From contig JAIXMG010000027.1 of assembly GCA_025201345.1 (NCBI GenBank), forward strand, positions 275,501-339,500: 64,000 nucleotides of DNA, written 5' to 3'. Of the stretch, positions 1 to 16,411 are shown one piece after another. The position numbers and the translations under genes were made by a program. This DNA comes from Thamnidium elegans. Lineage: Eukaryota; Mucoromycota; Mucoromycetes; Mucorales; Mucoraceae. Positions within the stretch are counted from its first letter, which is position 1; each line of letters opens with the position of its first letter. The notes below the pieces were generated by a model. The model searched no databases. It was not told the origin of the DNA and was given only the letters and a program-made list of their open reading frames with translations.

Positions 1-1677
1 TCGTCATTGTTGGTAAAAATCGTTTACTAATACTAGAAGTAACTGCTGGTAAATCCTTTTGATATCTTGTCAACAACAATTGTTCGGATCCAATTTCTCT
101 TTGCGTAATATTAATCGTAATTAATCGGTTCTTTAAAGAGGATAGTGAATCTGCTGATTTGGATTGCAAGTTAGGTTCACCATGTACTACCAAAAAGCAT
201 TAGTTTAAAATTACACACAAAGAAAAACCATAATCTATATAGAACATACTTTTACATAATTCGGTATATCTAGGATGAATAGCTGAAATAGCTTCATGCG
301 TAGGTCCATCCTTTGTACATGAAACAAGATAGAATCTTTCCAAATCAGTACGTTCGCGATTGGTTACCTACAATTAAAAACTATTTTTTAACAAAAAAAA
401 AGGGGGTTACGCTGTATTTTTTTTTTAACTTACTGTATTTCCATTAACAGTCGTTACATTCTTAATTCTACCGACAACATGAGTTGCTTGAAGTTCAATA
501 TTCATACCTACACACACATATAAATACACTACTTTTTAAAAACAAACATATAAAAAAAAATTCTCTCACCTGCAAAAATAGGGTTTTCTTTGCATCTGAG
601 TTTGGTTAAACTAGGATAATCGTTCAACGCATTCAAACTCGCCCAATTATCAATCTTGTTAAATTCAATACGCAAAAATCGTAACTTTGCAAACATTTCA
701 TTTGTACGAGGTCTTTCAATTCTCGTTAATTGGTTATCGTTCAAAAAGAGAACTTCAAGGCTACAAAAAAAATTCTTTTTTTTTTAAAATCCAGTTACAA
801 AATGTCTATTTTTGACTTACTTTGGTAAGCTTCCTAATTTTTCTACTTGTTCCCAATCACCAATAAGATTATCTTCTAAATTAAGGCACTTGAGGTTTCT
901 GAATCCGGTAATAACTCCCAGTTCCTTTAATTCATTACCGCCCAATTGAAGATCCTCTAGTTGAGGTAACTGATAAGAAAGAGTTTCAATATGTTGCCAT
1001 GGTACTAACGTTTGATTCAATGATAAAGTCTTTAAATTAGATAAACTCAATGCGTGTGTAGGTGGTGGTAATAACCTTGATTGACTATACAAAAAAAAAG
1101 CACCATCTTTAGTAAGTGAATACTTTTATTATTCTTATTTCCTAACTTACTTTAGTCTTAACATGTTTAAATTGGGTAGTTGCTTTGTGATATCGGAAAT
1201 AGTGTCCCAGCTGGAAATAAGGTTTCTAGACAAATCTAAATCTTCAATTGCTACTCTATAAGTTAATATATAATTTCCTTTTTTTTTCCTGTAGAAGATC
1301 GAGTACTTACCTAACTTTGCTTGCAAAATTTCATTTGGTTCTCCAGCAGATTGAATACACTGTTCAGCCAACCCAACTACTTTCAACATATTCACTTGTC
1401 TAAGAAAAAAAGGGCTATCAATACCCAATATAATGATTAAAAAAACAACTTACTTTAGTTGACGCAAGATTTTCTCAAAACCAACAGTTTCTACTACAAT
1501 TTGTTTATTTCCACCAAAATAAAGCTCTCCCACATCATTTTCCTTAACATACTCTTCGCCCTTGATAGTCGTAATTTCATCTTCTACTGTATATCTATCC
1601 ATCAACGCCTTTAAAAAGTTACCACCTGTTATAACTTTCTCAGCATGGTACCGAATAAAAGAACCTGAAGTTGGATA

Positions 1678-1715
<38 letters not shown>

Positions 1716-1942
1716 ATATGTGTTAAAACTTTTTCAACTTCCAATAATAATAACACTTACCTGCAAGAAAAGTATCGAGTTTCACCATGTAAACCATCGT
1801 GTTTTCCTCGATTGCAATCATCCCATTCAATGCCTAACCATTCTCCTTTGGTACCTTTTACTGGTCCAATATATAGAACTGTCGCTCTATCTTTTCCTAC
1901 TTGAATCCGGGATCCAATATGAATAGTGTTTGGAACGGACAT
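1..1942 (-). CDS. TBCE: Tubulin-folding cofactor E (partial, C-terminus cut by window edge)
   Basis: Cofactor E takes part in folding and dissociation of alpha/beta-tubulin heterodimers in the cytoplasm (Pac2 in yeast). The first exon (1942 to about 1760) encodes a CAP-Gly domain at residues ~8-60, with the motif GEWLGIEWDD followed by RGKHDG. Later exons (about 1455-1670, 1310-1405, 1145-1255, 820-1085, 570-765) encode leucine-rich repeats such as LEDLQLGGNEL and LKCLNLEDNLI. The last visible exons (about 250-510 and 1-180) resemble the linker and the start of the ubiquitin-like C-terminal domain, with LKNRLITINI. The gene therefore has at least eight exons separated by short A/T-rich introns. 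The start at 1942 is the ATG that begins the CAP-Gly exon. The family assignment from CAP-Gly plus LRR plus UBL order is strong; the exact splice sites are inferred. Confidence 0.9.
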
Positions 1943-4503
1943 GGTTGTTTTTTTCTTTCTTTTTTTTTAAAAAAAAGACATCTGTGTACCTAAACTCAAA
2001 GTCACATACAGCGCGCGGCTGATGAATTTTGTCTGTCGAATTGGTGTTACCGAGTTTAAGGCACACGTTCTATTTGGGCATTACATATCGCTCAATTTTA
2101 AGTCCAGAGACTTGTTTTTTAGCAAAAAAATATCTGTTTTCCATGTCCTTTTGACTATTTTTGTGCATAAAAACAAAAAAGAGCTCAGTAGCTCAATTCT
2201 GAGACTCTCCCTCTTGGTACTAAGCTAAGCTGGTAACTTGGCTCCGTTGATCTAGTATTCGACTATACTTTTTTCTCTCTTCTCTTCCCTTTTCTTTCTT
2301 TTTTTATCTTTTGACTAGCTCTTAATCACTTTTTTTTATCTAGCCCGGGCAATCCAATAAGATTTTATTGTTTTTATTTTATATAGCTCGCATTTCTACT
2401 ACTACTCACTTTAAGACTTTTTTTTTTTTTACCTTTTGTAAAGCTAAAAGGTAATTATATCACTTGATTCAAACTTAATAGCTTATTCTAACTCTTTTTT
2501 TTTTATTCAGGGTATTGACTTCTTTCACGTGTGCATTATCCCCTTACTTTACTATACCCTAATTAATTCCTGTCCATACTAAAAGATAATAACAGACTAT
2601 TATATAAACGTATACCCTTTCCCTTCTTAATATACAAAAAAAAACATTTGTAAATAATAAAAATTCTCGTTTTTTTTTTATAGTTCCTTATTTTCTATAT
2701 ATAAATGTAAATATATTTCAAAATGTGCTATCGATACCTTATAATTGAATAAATATTTTATGCAATGACCTTTTAATAATTCAATAAGGACTGTAATATT
2801 TTTTTTTACTAAGGTTAAACCGATATTGATAGCTAAATCATAAATTATTATCATTAATGATAAATCAAGCACTTATGATAGAGAATCAGCATCAGTGATA
2901 GTCCCAAACATCAGTGATAATCCTAATCATCAGTGAAAAATCTTAATCATTGATGATTGCAATGATCATTTCTTCTCGCTTTACTTATTAAGTAAATCGC
3001 GATTAATGTAGTCATATTTTTAAATGATTCTTTTCGCAAAAGCCTTTGGTTGTAAGCTTCTCTTTCTTCTCAACATAAAAAAAATAAAATGTGTTATTTC
3101 AATATGCGGTTTTTTGAAAGAATTCTTTAATAATAAATAAGTTACTTTGGGTCACCAAGAAAAAGGCTTATACGTGTGAACAAGAGCTGGATCAATTTCG
3201 AACAAATACGAGCGTGAAACGAACAAGGAACTTACGAAAAGAAGAAATACGATTAAGGACGTTTGTGAGTCCAGAAAAAAAGAAAAAGAGGTAATAAAGA
3301 TAGAGAGAGATAAACTCTTATACTTTATGAAGTTTTAAGTTGATATTTTTTAGGCTGTGATGGAAGTCGTTTACAAAGATGTAAAGCGGAATATCAAGAA
3401 CTTTTTTTGAAAGTTAATTTCAAGAAGATGTTCCTATTGTAAGTTCAAAATCAAAGAACATGTTGCTGTTCTTTTACTTTTTTGTTCCAAATAGGACTGC
3501 TGCCAACTCAATCATCAGTATATCTAATACGAAATACAAGTACATGTAGTAGAGAGCAAGTTTTCCAATACAAAGCTAGTTATGGTGCACTGAGTTGTAT
3601 TAAACTATCAAATTGAAATCTCTGTTTAGATTTGATAGTCGAGAGGATTTATTCCAAGGAACAATGCCTCGTACTCTGTCCTTCCAAAATTAAATCAAGG
3701 CTTAACGAACAAGAGTATGGACGACTTTGATAACTTTTCTTAAAATACAATATATTACCTGCTGAAGATAATCAATTATTATTGTTTATAAATATATAAA
3801 TCATATAAATATACACCTTTGGTTTTATTAAATAAAATAGTTTTTCGAGTGCCATATATCTCTTTTTTAAAAAAAGGCTTTAATGCTCCATTACTTTAAT
3901 TTAAAAAAGAGAAGCTCGCAGCTAAGAAAGACCCTCAAATGTCAATGCCAATAATTTATTCTGCAGATGACCATTCAAAAATCATTATCGACAATAACCA
4001 AGGTTGTTCTGAAAGTACAAGTATAAATTAGCTTGCAATTGTATACCCGCATATAGATATTTCATGTCGAAAAAGCGAGAAATTAAGAGCTAGTAATAGC
4101 CGGTACGGTTATTGGAAACTATTTAAAACTCAAAATAATAATAGTTATGGTTTCAATCCTTATGTGGGTTCGAGAAGAAAAGGCCGCATTAGCACTCCTG
4201 CAAGGTCTTGATTAAACAAACATTATCCTGATACCAGGTTACATTTTGTTTTCGACAAGAAATATGCAAGATATATAACTTGTCGGTTAGAATTTTAAAG
4301 TATAACTAATGTATACAGGATCATAGTATCAATGTTGCAAGAGTAGCAGGATGTCAAGTCTGAGTTTAAACCAGATATACGCATAAATTGGAACACCGTT
4401 TTTTTGTGACGTTTTCGCGCAAACTAAAAAAAAACAATAAAACATTCGCGTATGGTTCGCGTTAAAGAGTTTTTCTTTTTCTTTACCTTTTTGAATAGTT
4501 TAA
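1943..4503. other. Intergenic 2.56 kb between TBCE and SMC3 (divergent promoters plus decayed sequence)
   Basis: No intact gene is visible. About 1943-2600 is T-rich and probably holds the TBCE promoter; a CACGTG hexamer occurs near 2526. Around 2870-2970 lies a loose tandem repeat built on catcagtgataat-type units. At about 3130-3410 there are two exon-like open stretches joined by a plausible GT..AG intron but followed at once by stops, suggesting a decayed coding remnant. A short hairpin (ACTATCAAAT / ATTTGATAGT) sits near 3605-3640. The rest shows nothing recognisable. Confidence 0.6.
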
Positions 4504-9682
<5,179 letters not shown>

Positions 9683-9789
9683 TTCACTGAATATTTTATA
9701 TTGACATAGTGAAATAAAGAAGGAAAAAGAATTAAAAAAAAAGGCACTCTTTTTTAAGTAAAAAAAAAAAAAAAAGGTTGTGACTAGAT

Positions 9790-11195
9790 TTATTTTGCCC
9801 ATTGGTATTGCATGCATTTTGTTATTAATGATGACCCATTTTGATAACAAATAAAAATTGATAGTACAATAGATAGAAAGATCCAATAATGATGAGTCAC
9901 GGGGGTATAACTAGTAGTAGTTTTGATATCAAAATTTTGCTTTACAAGTAATTCTAGTATTAACTCAGCTCTTCTTTGTTTATTTGAACTTTCTAATTCA
10001 TTTATTAATTTCTTTTCTTGCACCAACATTTCTCTTTCTATACTATGACGCCTTTTTGTAATATATTGTGATATTTTAATATTACTTTTTACTTGTTCTT
10101 GTGATGAAGATAATGTACTAGTATTACTATTAGTTGTTGTGGTACTGGATGATATAACATTTAATGTCGAATGATTATTTCTCCAATTGATAAATTTTTC
10201 TGTTGTGTTCAATTTTAAATATTTATATTGATGTTGATATAATGCTTGTTTTAATCCTAATAATCCATGAAATGATTTCTTTTTATTAGTCCAATCCAAC
10301 ATAAATGGTGGACAGAATGGATGCTTTAATGGTTCTTTACAACAATTCAAAATATCTTGATAATCTTCATATCCAATAAAACTAATATCAATATCATTCT
10401 TTTTTAATATATTTACAATATCCACTCTTTCTTCAATTCTTTCTTCTGGTCTTAGTGTCAAGTCAGCTTGTATAATCACTGGTATAATATTTACAAGGTC
10501 ATGTATCGATCGCATATATTCAATATCGATTGGTTTCAGTCGACCCATGATAACATAGAGACAAGCATCCACATGACTTAGAATGTCACTTGACTGATAT
10601 ACCATATACCTTAAATTGTCTTGACTTGTATAATTTGAATTAAATATATTATTTGTCTTTTCAAATTGTTGTTCTATATAACTTTTTACATGTGAAAAAA
10701 TAACATCCGCCTAATATATGTTTAATTTTCTCTTTTTTTTTTTTTTTGAGCAAAAAATAAATAAATAAATATTTACTCTTATTAAGGCCCCATAACCAAC
10801 TGTATCTACTATACAAATATCTGTATCTGGTACAAATACTTCAATTGGTTCAAATAATGATTCATTATTCTCTGGTAAATCTTCTAAACCTGCTAATGTT
10901 TGTACAAGTGCTGATTTGCCAATACCTATTTTTTTTTTATTTTTAGTGGCTATAATTAAAATCATATAAAATAATCTGTACCTGAATCACCACATACTAT
11001 CATCCGAAATCGACTTGACTTTTGTTGTGATAACGTTTTGACCTTTGGTACTACCCAATTATCACTACTGTCACATTGTATACTACTATTACTTCTTATC
11101 AATCTACTTTGGTATAATCTACTATTTTCTTCCATGCTTAATATTCCAAAATCACATTCAATTTCTCTTTTTTCTCGTATTGAACTATTCGTCAT
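9790..11195 (-). CDS. Septin-like GTPase with C-terminal membrane anchor
   Basis: Septins are GTP-binding filament proteins at the cell cortex and septum. The first exon ends inside the P-loop; splicing at about 10985/10930 restores GDSGIGKS (Walker A). The G3 region reads DTVGYG, matching septin DTPGFG. The septin-specific block RLKPIDIEYMRSIH followed by VNIIPVIIQAD (canonically AKAD, the G4 motif) is clear near 10480-10545. After the G domain come a Ser/Thr-rich linker, a charged helix (SIEREMLVQEKKLINELE) and a hydrophobic segment WIFLSIVLSIFICY near the C-terminus that should anchor it in a membrane. There are three introns. The C-terminal membrane segment and altered G4 motif are unusual for core septins. 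Family membership is strong; the subgroup is uncertain. Confidence 0.85.
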
Positions 11196-11379
11196 TTATC
11201 TTTCTTTTTTTCTTTTTTTTTTTTAATATCTATAAAGTTAATAATTATAATAAAAGGGAGGGAAAAAAAGAAAAAAGGAAAAAAAGAAAAAAAGCAAAAA
11301 TAAATACGTTATTTATGCAATCACATGATGATATCACAGGGTCAGCAGATTAGCCCAAGCCTTTTTTTTATTATTATTA

Positions 11380-11798
11380 TTATTTCTTGTTGTTAATAGC
11401 TTCTTTGACGTTTTCAACAATATATTTGTTCCAACAATCTTGTACTTTCGATCCAATATCTACCTTGACTAAAGATCGTGATGCGTCCATAATTTGACTA
11501 TTCCATGAATCCTTAACTATAATAAAAAACTATCAATTGACCCTTTTTTTTTACTATCGTTTATATATATTTTTTTACCAGAGGGAACAAGTCTATCAGA
11601 AACATATTTTTGTGAGTCGATCAAATAAGAAGGACCTCGGGTATAACTTTCCTCTGTTACTGCTCTTTCCAGTGTTGACTTGGCTTGGTTTAATCGAGAC
11701 TTAATATCTCCTTGGTCCTTAACAAGGTCGTTTCTAAACTTATAAGTAACTGCTGTAGCTAAAGCTAATCCACTTAATAAAGGTACAATTCTAGGCAT
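11380..11798 (-). CDS. MIC12: MICOS subunit MIC12/MIC13 (AIM5/QIL1)-like protein
   Basis: This is a two-exon gene of about 118 residues. Residues ~5-22 (IVPLLSGLALATAVTYKF) form one transmembrane segment. The conserved C-terminal block KDSWNSQIMDASRSLV followed by VQDCWNKYIVE matches the MIC13/QIL1 pattern RDSWN...GW.YV. In other eukaryotes this inner-membrane protein bridges the MIC60 and MIC10 subcomplexes at crista junctions. The intron (about 11517-11580) carries an A-run and ends at a normal TAG. The start at 11798 puts the hydrophobic segment at the N-terminus, as in the family. Similarity is short, so confidence is moderate to good. Confidence 0.7.
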
Positions 11799-12420
11799 TC
11801 TATAATATATTTTCTAAATCTTGTTACCAAGGAAAAAAAAAAAAAAAAAAAAAAAAAAAAGCAAAAAAACAAAAAAATTAAATACAGGGCAAATTGAAAA
11901 AGATAGTGACGTGGGTACGACACAAATTTCCCTGTGTACCCCGTTATACAAGATCGCCCTGATCTCGCTATTGTTTGCATCTTGAACGCTAGAAAAAAAT
12001 AGACCTAAAAATACTTGTAATTTCCTGTACTCGTGTACTTGTAATTTCGAGCTAACTTTAAAATAAACTACTGGGTTTTGAATGAATATACAACATTATG
12101 GTTGGTTTATTGAACACAAGTATTTGCATAAAAAAAAAAGCTTGTTAGCTAAACGGCTCTCCGCAACCTCATTGACAGTTTTGAACCAGTTAAAAGAGGC
12201 TTGTGATTATTTAATTGTTAATTTGAAGTAATCATGTTAACAATAAGAATATTATTGCAGAACTTCCCCTATCCTTCTAATTTACATATATACTGGATCT
12301 ACGGCATAAGAATATTTAAGCTTTATATTAACACAAGACCTTTTTAAGAGATGCAGTAAACTTTAAATTCAAAAGGGTGCATCAGTCATTTATTTATTTC
12401 TAAAAAGAAATAGGCATTTT
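11799..12420. other. Intergenic stretch left of the LINE remnant
   Basis: It holds the MIC12-like promoter, a poly(A) tract of about 30 near 11831-11860, and AT-rich DNA with no open frame of note. It could contain more of the decayed retroelement that is recognisable from 12421 onward, but I cannot align it. Confidence 0.5.
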
Positions 12421-12850
12421 CGTAGAACTGGTGTCGTAACTAATACAATACTATTAAGTAGCGTCTGGCACATTCTACGTGTAGTTTTAGCTCCTCCTAA
12501 ATGGATTAAAGACATCAAATCAATAGCATCTCAATCTGTTCTTCCTTTTTAGCCACAACCTTCTTTTTCAGTACTATGTCTACCTTGAAAACATGGTAGT
12601 TTAGGTTTGATTGATATTGAACAGTGATATCTTGCACTTCACTTGATTCATATTCAGCGATTATTATCAGGCCCTTCTGATTACTGGATCTTGTTTCTGT
12701 CAAATACTTTTAAATCTATACTAGACACGGATCTATCCTTGAATGGGGCACTCTTACATAAAGCTGTTGCTGCACTACAAATGCTCCAACAAGATTATTA
12801 GACCTCCATTGATAATTTTAACTCGACATATAAGCCCATCAAACGATGGA
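12421..12850 (+). mobile_element. Decayed non-LTR retrotransposon (LINE) reverse-transcriptase fragment
   Basis: One plus-strand frame starting at about 12422 reads for about 140 codons with only a few stops. It gives SSVWHILRVVLAPPKWIKDI, then VLCLP, KHGSLGLIDIE and LALHLIHIQRLL, ending in a YWILFL segment. This order (W..LP...GGLGLIDI..Q..AL....IQRLL) is typical of the C-terminal part of non-LTR reverse transcriptases. Some stops look like C-to-T changes (TGA where Arg CGA would fit). No endonuclease domain, poly(A) tail or target duplication is evident. The fragment is dead. Confidence 0.7.
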
Positions 12851-13086
12851 TCACAATGATACATCTTCCCCCCCCCCAGCTAGTATTAAACCTAGTTTTT
12901 TATTTAATTAATTCTTTCTTATTTAATCAATAGAGTTTACACTTCGTACAAAAGATAATAATCAACAATAATCACTTGCTCTTTTTATAAGGTAAATCGT
13001 AAATAATATACTTGAACTTTATTTATTGGATTTTCAGAACAAATATTTTATGTTATAGAAACCCTAGGGATATTACGCCCTCATTT

Positions 13087-13383
13087 CTAATGGCTTAAAC
13101 CTCTAGGTTGAGCGCTGTTGACAAAGATTTGCTTAACATTACTACCTGGATTATTAGAGACTTCAGATTGACGAGAGGCTACTTGGGCTTGAATGTTTCT
13201 GACTTGAAGGTCACGCATAACAAGATCATGCAATACTTCTGGGTCTTCGTCTTCACTAATTTCTCCTTCGCTTTTGATATCGTCTCGCTTTTCGGATTCA
13301 AGGCTCTTCTTGGCTGGTTTTCTTGATACTCTCATTTTACCTACTCTTTGTGCAGGACCATGAGTTACAGTTGGATTTGTCAT
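13087..13383 (-). CDS. Small DAP (death-associated protein 1)-like protein
   Basis: This is a single-exon, 98-residue, hydrophilic protein. The N-terminus (HGPAQRVGKMRVSRKP) resembles the GHPPAVKAGGMRI block of animal DAP1. The middle is acidic (EGEISEDEDPE) and the C-terminal end IFVNSAQPRG resembles the conserved DAP tail with IQQPR. In animals DAP1 is an mTOR-regulated suppressor of autophagy. The assignment comes from these two short blocks only; an alternative is an uncharacterised fungal small protein. It sits convergent to nothing and is preceded by its own short promoter. Confidence 0.5.
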   Translation of the reverse strand: MTNPTVTHGPAQRVGKMRVSRKPAKKSLESEKRDDIKSEGEISEDEDPEVLHDLVMRDLQVRNIQAQVASRQSEVSNNPGSNVKQIFVNSAQPRGLSH

Positions 13384-14219
13384 ATTAGTTTATATAAAGA
13401 AAATAAAAATAAAACGAGAAAAATACTGATATATATACGCGAATGACAACTTTTGTTTATTTCGCACATTAAAAAAATCGTGTCAATTATGCTTTTTTTT
13501 TTTTTTTTTTGTTACGCGATATAAATTGAGCACACGACGCAGTAATAGATTATACGGAATGTACTCGTATAAATTAAAAATAATGATAACTGTACATTCT
13601 GGACAAAGTTATCAATACAATTGCATCTCAAAAAAAAAAAAAAAAAAAAGATGCGTTCAACGAGTAACGAAAAGAAAAAAATATATCTGATTTACTATAG
13701 GCTCATTAGAATATTTGGATCTCAAGAAAATAGTTAGTATTTGAATTAGATGATAAGACGATGAAAATAACGACGGTCATATGCCATCAAGTAAACCGCA
13801 GCAGAAATACTTTAGTGAGGGAAAAAAAATATGTATATATTCCTTACTACCAATTAGTCAGTTGAAAACATGATTCGGTTTTTTATCATGTTAGCCTACC
13901 ATATTTGTAATAGTGTCCAACCCTGTGGCTTTTCTATTATTGTTTTCAGCTGCGGTAGGAAAAAAAAAAAGCCCTCCCCAAAAACCCTAGCAGTTTTTTT
14001 AGTAAGTACAAAGAAATAGTAAATTGTATAGACAGAATCAATGAAAAAGAAAGTAGTTATTTTTTTTATATGTACAGCATTTTATTTTCTTTTTTCTTTA
14101 AAAAAAAAAGAGAGAGGAGAGATAGATAGAGATATTATGTATAGATTACTTTTTTTATTCAGGGGGGTTCAAGAGATATAATTTTACTTTTTTAAAAAAG
14201 ATAAAAGAAAAGTAGAAAC
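13384..14219. other. Intergenic 0.8 kb between DAP-like gene and eL19
   Basis: The DNA is AT-rich with poly(T) (13494-13511) and poly(A) (13630-13648) tracts. No coding signal is visible on either strand. It should contain the DAP-like promoter and the eL19 3' UTR. Confidence 0.6.
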
Positions 14220-14858
14220 TTATTGACGAGCTTCGAACTTTTCAATCTTCTTGTTGGCACGACGTTCACGAACGGCCTTGTTCTTGGCACGGAGAACATC
14301 AGCTTGTTCAGCGAGAGTCTTAGCACGAACCTTCTCAGCCTTAGCACGATGAATATGTTCGATGAGGACACGCTTGTTCTTGAAACCGTTACCCTTGGAC
14401 TTGAGGTAAAGAGAGTGATAAAGATGCTTATCGATCTTACCAGCTTCTCTGTACTTGGCCAAAAGACGACGGAGGACACGCATACGACGCATCCAGATAA
14501 CTTGGCTGGACATACGAGCATCAGCAGTACCCTTTCTCTTACCATGACCCATATGACGACCGTTACGCTTAGCAGCGGCACGAACAAGGACACGATAACG
14601 AGATTGAGCAACCTCAGGCTTACGGATAATCAAACCATCCTTGACAAGCTTACGAATATTGGCACGAGAGTTGGCGTTAGCGATTTCATTGACCTCATTA
14701 GGATCTAACCAGATTTTACGTTCACCACACTTGAGAACGGAAGCAGCAAGACGCTTTTGAACAAGAAGACTGACCCTGTAAATTTCATTAGTATCAAAGT
14801 AAAAAATTTTCTTCTTTTTTTTTTTTTTTTTTGGTCCGGTAAAGTCCGGTACTTACAT
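14220..14858 (-). CDS. RPL19: 60S ribosomal protein eL19
   Basis: eL19 is a component of the large cytosolic ribosomal subunit. The sequence carries the family hallmarks [65 protein letters not shown] and [12 protein letters not shown], plus a basic C-terminal helix. Coding exon 1 is only the two bases AT of the start codon (14858-14857); the G comes from exon 2, after an intron containing a long poly(T/A) run and ending in ACAG. GC content and codon choice are higher than in neighbours, as expected for a highly expressed gene. Confidence 0.97.
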
Positions 14859-15661
14859 TTTGTTAAATTAAAGAAAAACTGAAAGAGGAGGAACTAAAGT
14901 TTCGCAATTTGAAGCTCCTAATATGCTCAAAAATTAGGATTTGAGTAATGCTATTGGATACAACTTTTTTTAGTTCCAGTAGATTACACAAAATGCATCC
15001 GTCCTAGCGATTGGTCAAATTTGCATCCGTTTTTTTTTTTTTTTTTTTGCATCCAAAAAGTGATTGGATACTCTTTGTAAGAGGAATTAAAAAGAAAAAC
15101 GTATATTTTTTGAAAAAAAGTAAATACAAGCACTGATCGACATAAACAATCTTCTCCTTCAGGGAAGTTTATTATTTAACGATACTTTCTCATAAAAACA
15201 GCTTTTTTTTTCTCGGCGTTTGAGAGGATGTACATATTACGCAATTAAAGAAAGTTATTAAACTCATCGACGGTATCGGCAAACTAATTTATTTTTGGAG
15301 GGGGTATTTTTTTCTTTTATATGCAAGATGGTCTGAAAAGAACAGTTAGAACAAAAAACTTGCCACTCTCGTTAAAAGGTAACACAGAATTTAGGAGTAG
15401 CACTTTTCGATTTACTAGACTTGCGGGTAGGTACCGATCCTTCGAGTTTGTTTATTGTTTGTATGACAATAAAGAAGGAGGAAGAGATATAGATCATATG
15501 AGTGGCACTTTTATTTTTTACTGCTAAGTCGTAACCATTGGCTGCATATAGTCCTCTCCTTGATTTTTTTTTTTTTTTTAAACAAAGTATTTAAATAGAG
15601 AAAGCGTTTACTCCGAGATTTCTTTATCTTCATCTTTTTGAGAAAAATATATACATATCTA
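14859..15661. other. Intergenic 0.8 kb upstream of eL19
   Basis: It holds the shared promoter region of eL19 (minus) and the small gene at 15662 (plus). Related short strings recur (ATTGGATAC with GCATCC at about 14953-15070). A 68-codon open stretch at 15321-15527 has no recognisable motif and no family resemblance, so it is not called. Confidence 0.5.
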
Positions 15662-16076
15662 ATGGACTACTTTGTGGAATTAAACGATCTATGTAATTTT
15701 TTATAATTATTATTAATGCTATACTAGGAAGCTAATTATAATAGGTAGGCCTTGAATCGTTTGATATTGAACAGACTTGCGACTACATGGTAGATTTCGC
15801 CCATGCTATTATTAAAAATTGCACTTCGGACCATAAAGATAAACCAAAATATATCGCGGATGCTTGTAGATTACATATGCAAGCTACTTGGGGAGATGAA
15901 CAATTTACTTTGGAGTGTATTGATAAACTTCGTAAGAGAATCGATGAAAAAGTGCATGGAATAAATGAATCTGTAAGTTTATTTAGTGGTTGCGGTTTAT
16001 ATAGATGACTAATTTTTTTTTTCCTCTTGAGTAGTCGCATAAAAGAGCTTTTTCTTCAAGATCTGTTGCAGCGTAA
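15662..16076 (+). CDS. Unrecognised small three-exon gene (~98 aa)
   Basis: Three exons join in frame with normal GT..AG introns: 15662-15692 (starts MDYFVELNDL), 15749-15972 (begins LESFDIEQTCDYMVDFAHA and ends KVHGINES) and 16035-16076 (SHKRAFSSRSVAA-stop). The protein is soluble, with four Cys (positions ~11, 20, 34, 51) and a helical middle containing ATWGDEQFTLECIDKLRKRI. No domain is recognised. In-frame splicing across two introns and the ordinary coding look of exon 2 argue that it is real. The start is the first ATG giving an open frame. It has its own promoter in the gap shared with eL19. Confidence 0.55.
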
Positions 16077-16411
16077 AATACAATATAATATTTATATGTA
16101 TTTATATGTATTTATCGAATTAAAACGTTATATTCTCTCTCTTTCTTTTTTTATCTGCTAATTTGGAAATGGAAGCCATTTGGATAGCGAAGATAGCTGT
16201 ACTTCTATCGAGTAAATGTTAAAAAATAAAGGTACCGGACAGTTTAATTGTATTTTTTTTACTCGAGTTTTTTTTTTTTTTTTTTCCTTGTATTTTTTAC
16301 TTTTGGTACTTGTTCCAAGTGACAGCGTAGCTTTTTGAAAGTAAAATATAAGTCGTGTTTTGTTTAGAAAGGTTCAATAAACAAAAACAGAAAAATCACG
16401 GTTAAACATAA

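Noticed and set aside
14192..14708. Long open frames overlapping eL19 on both strands
   Set aside because: They are shadows of the eL19 coding sequence, which matches its family throughout.
15321..15527. 68-codon open frame upstream of the small gene
   Set aside because: No motif, no splice partners and no coding bias that I can see.
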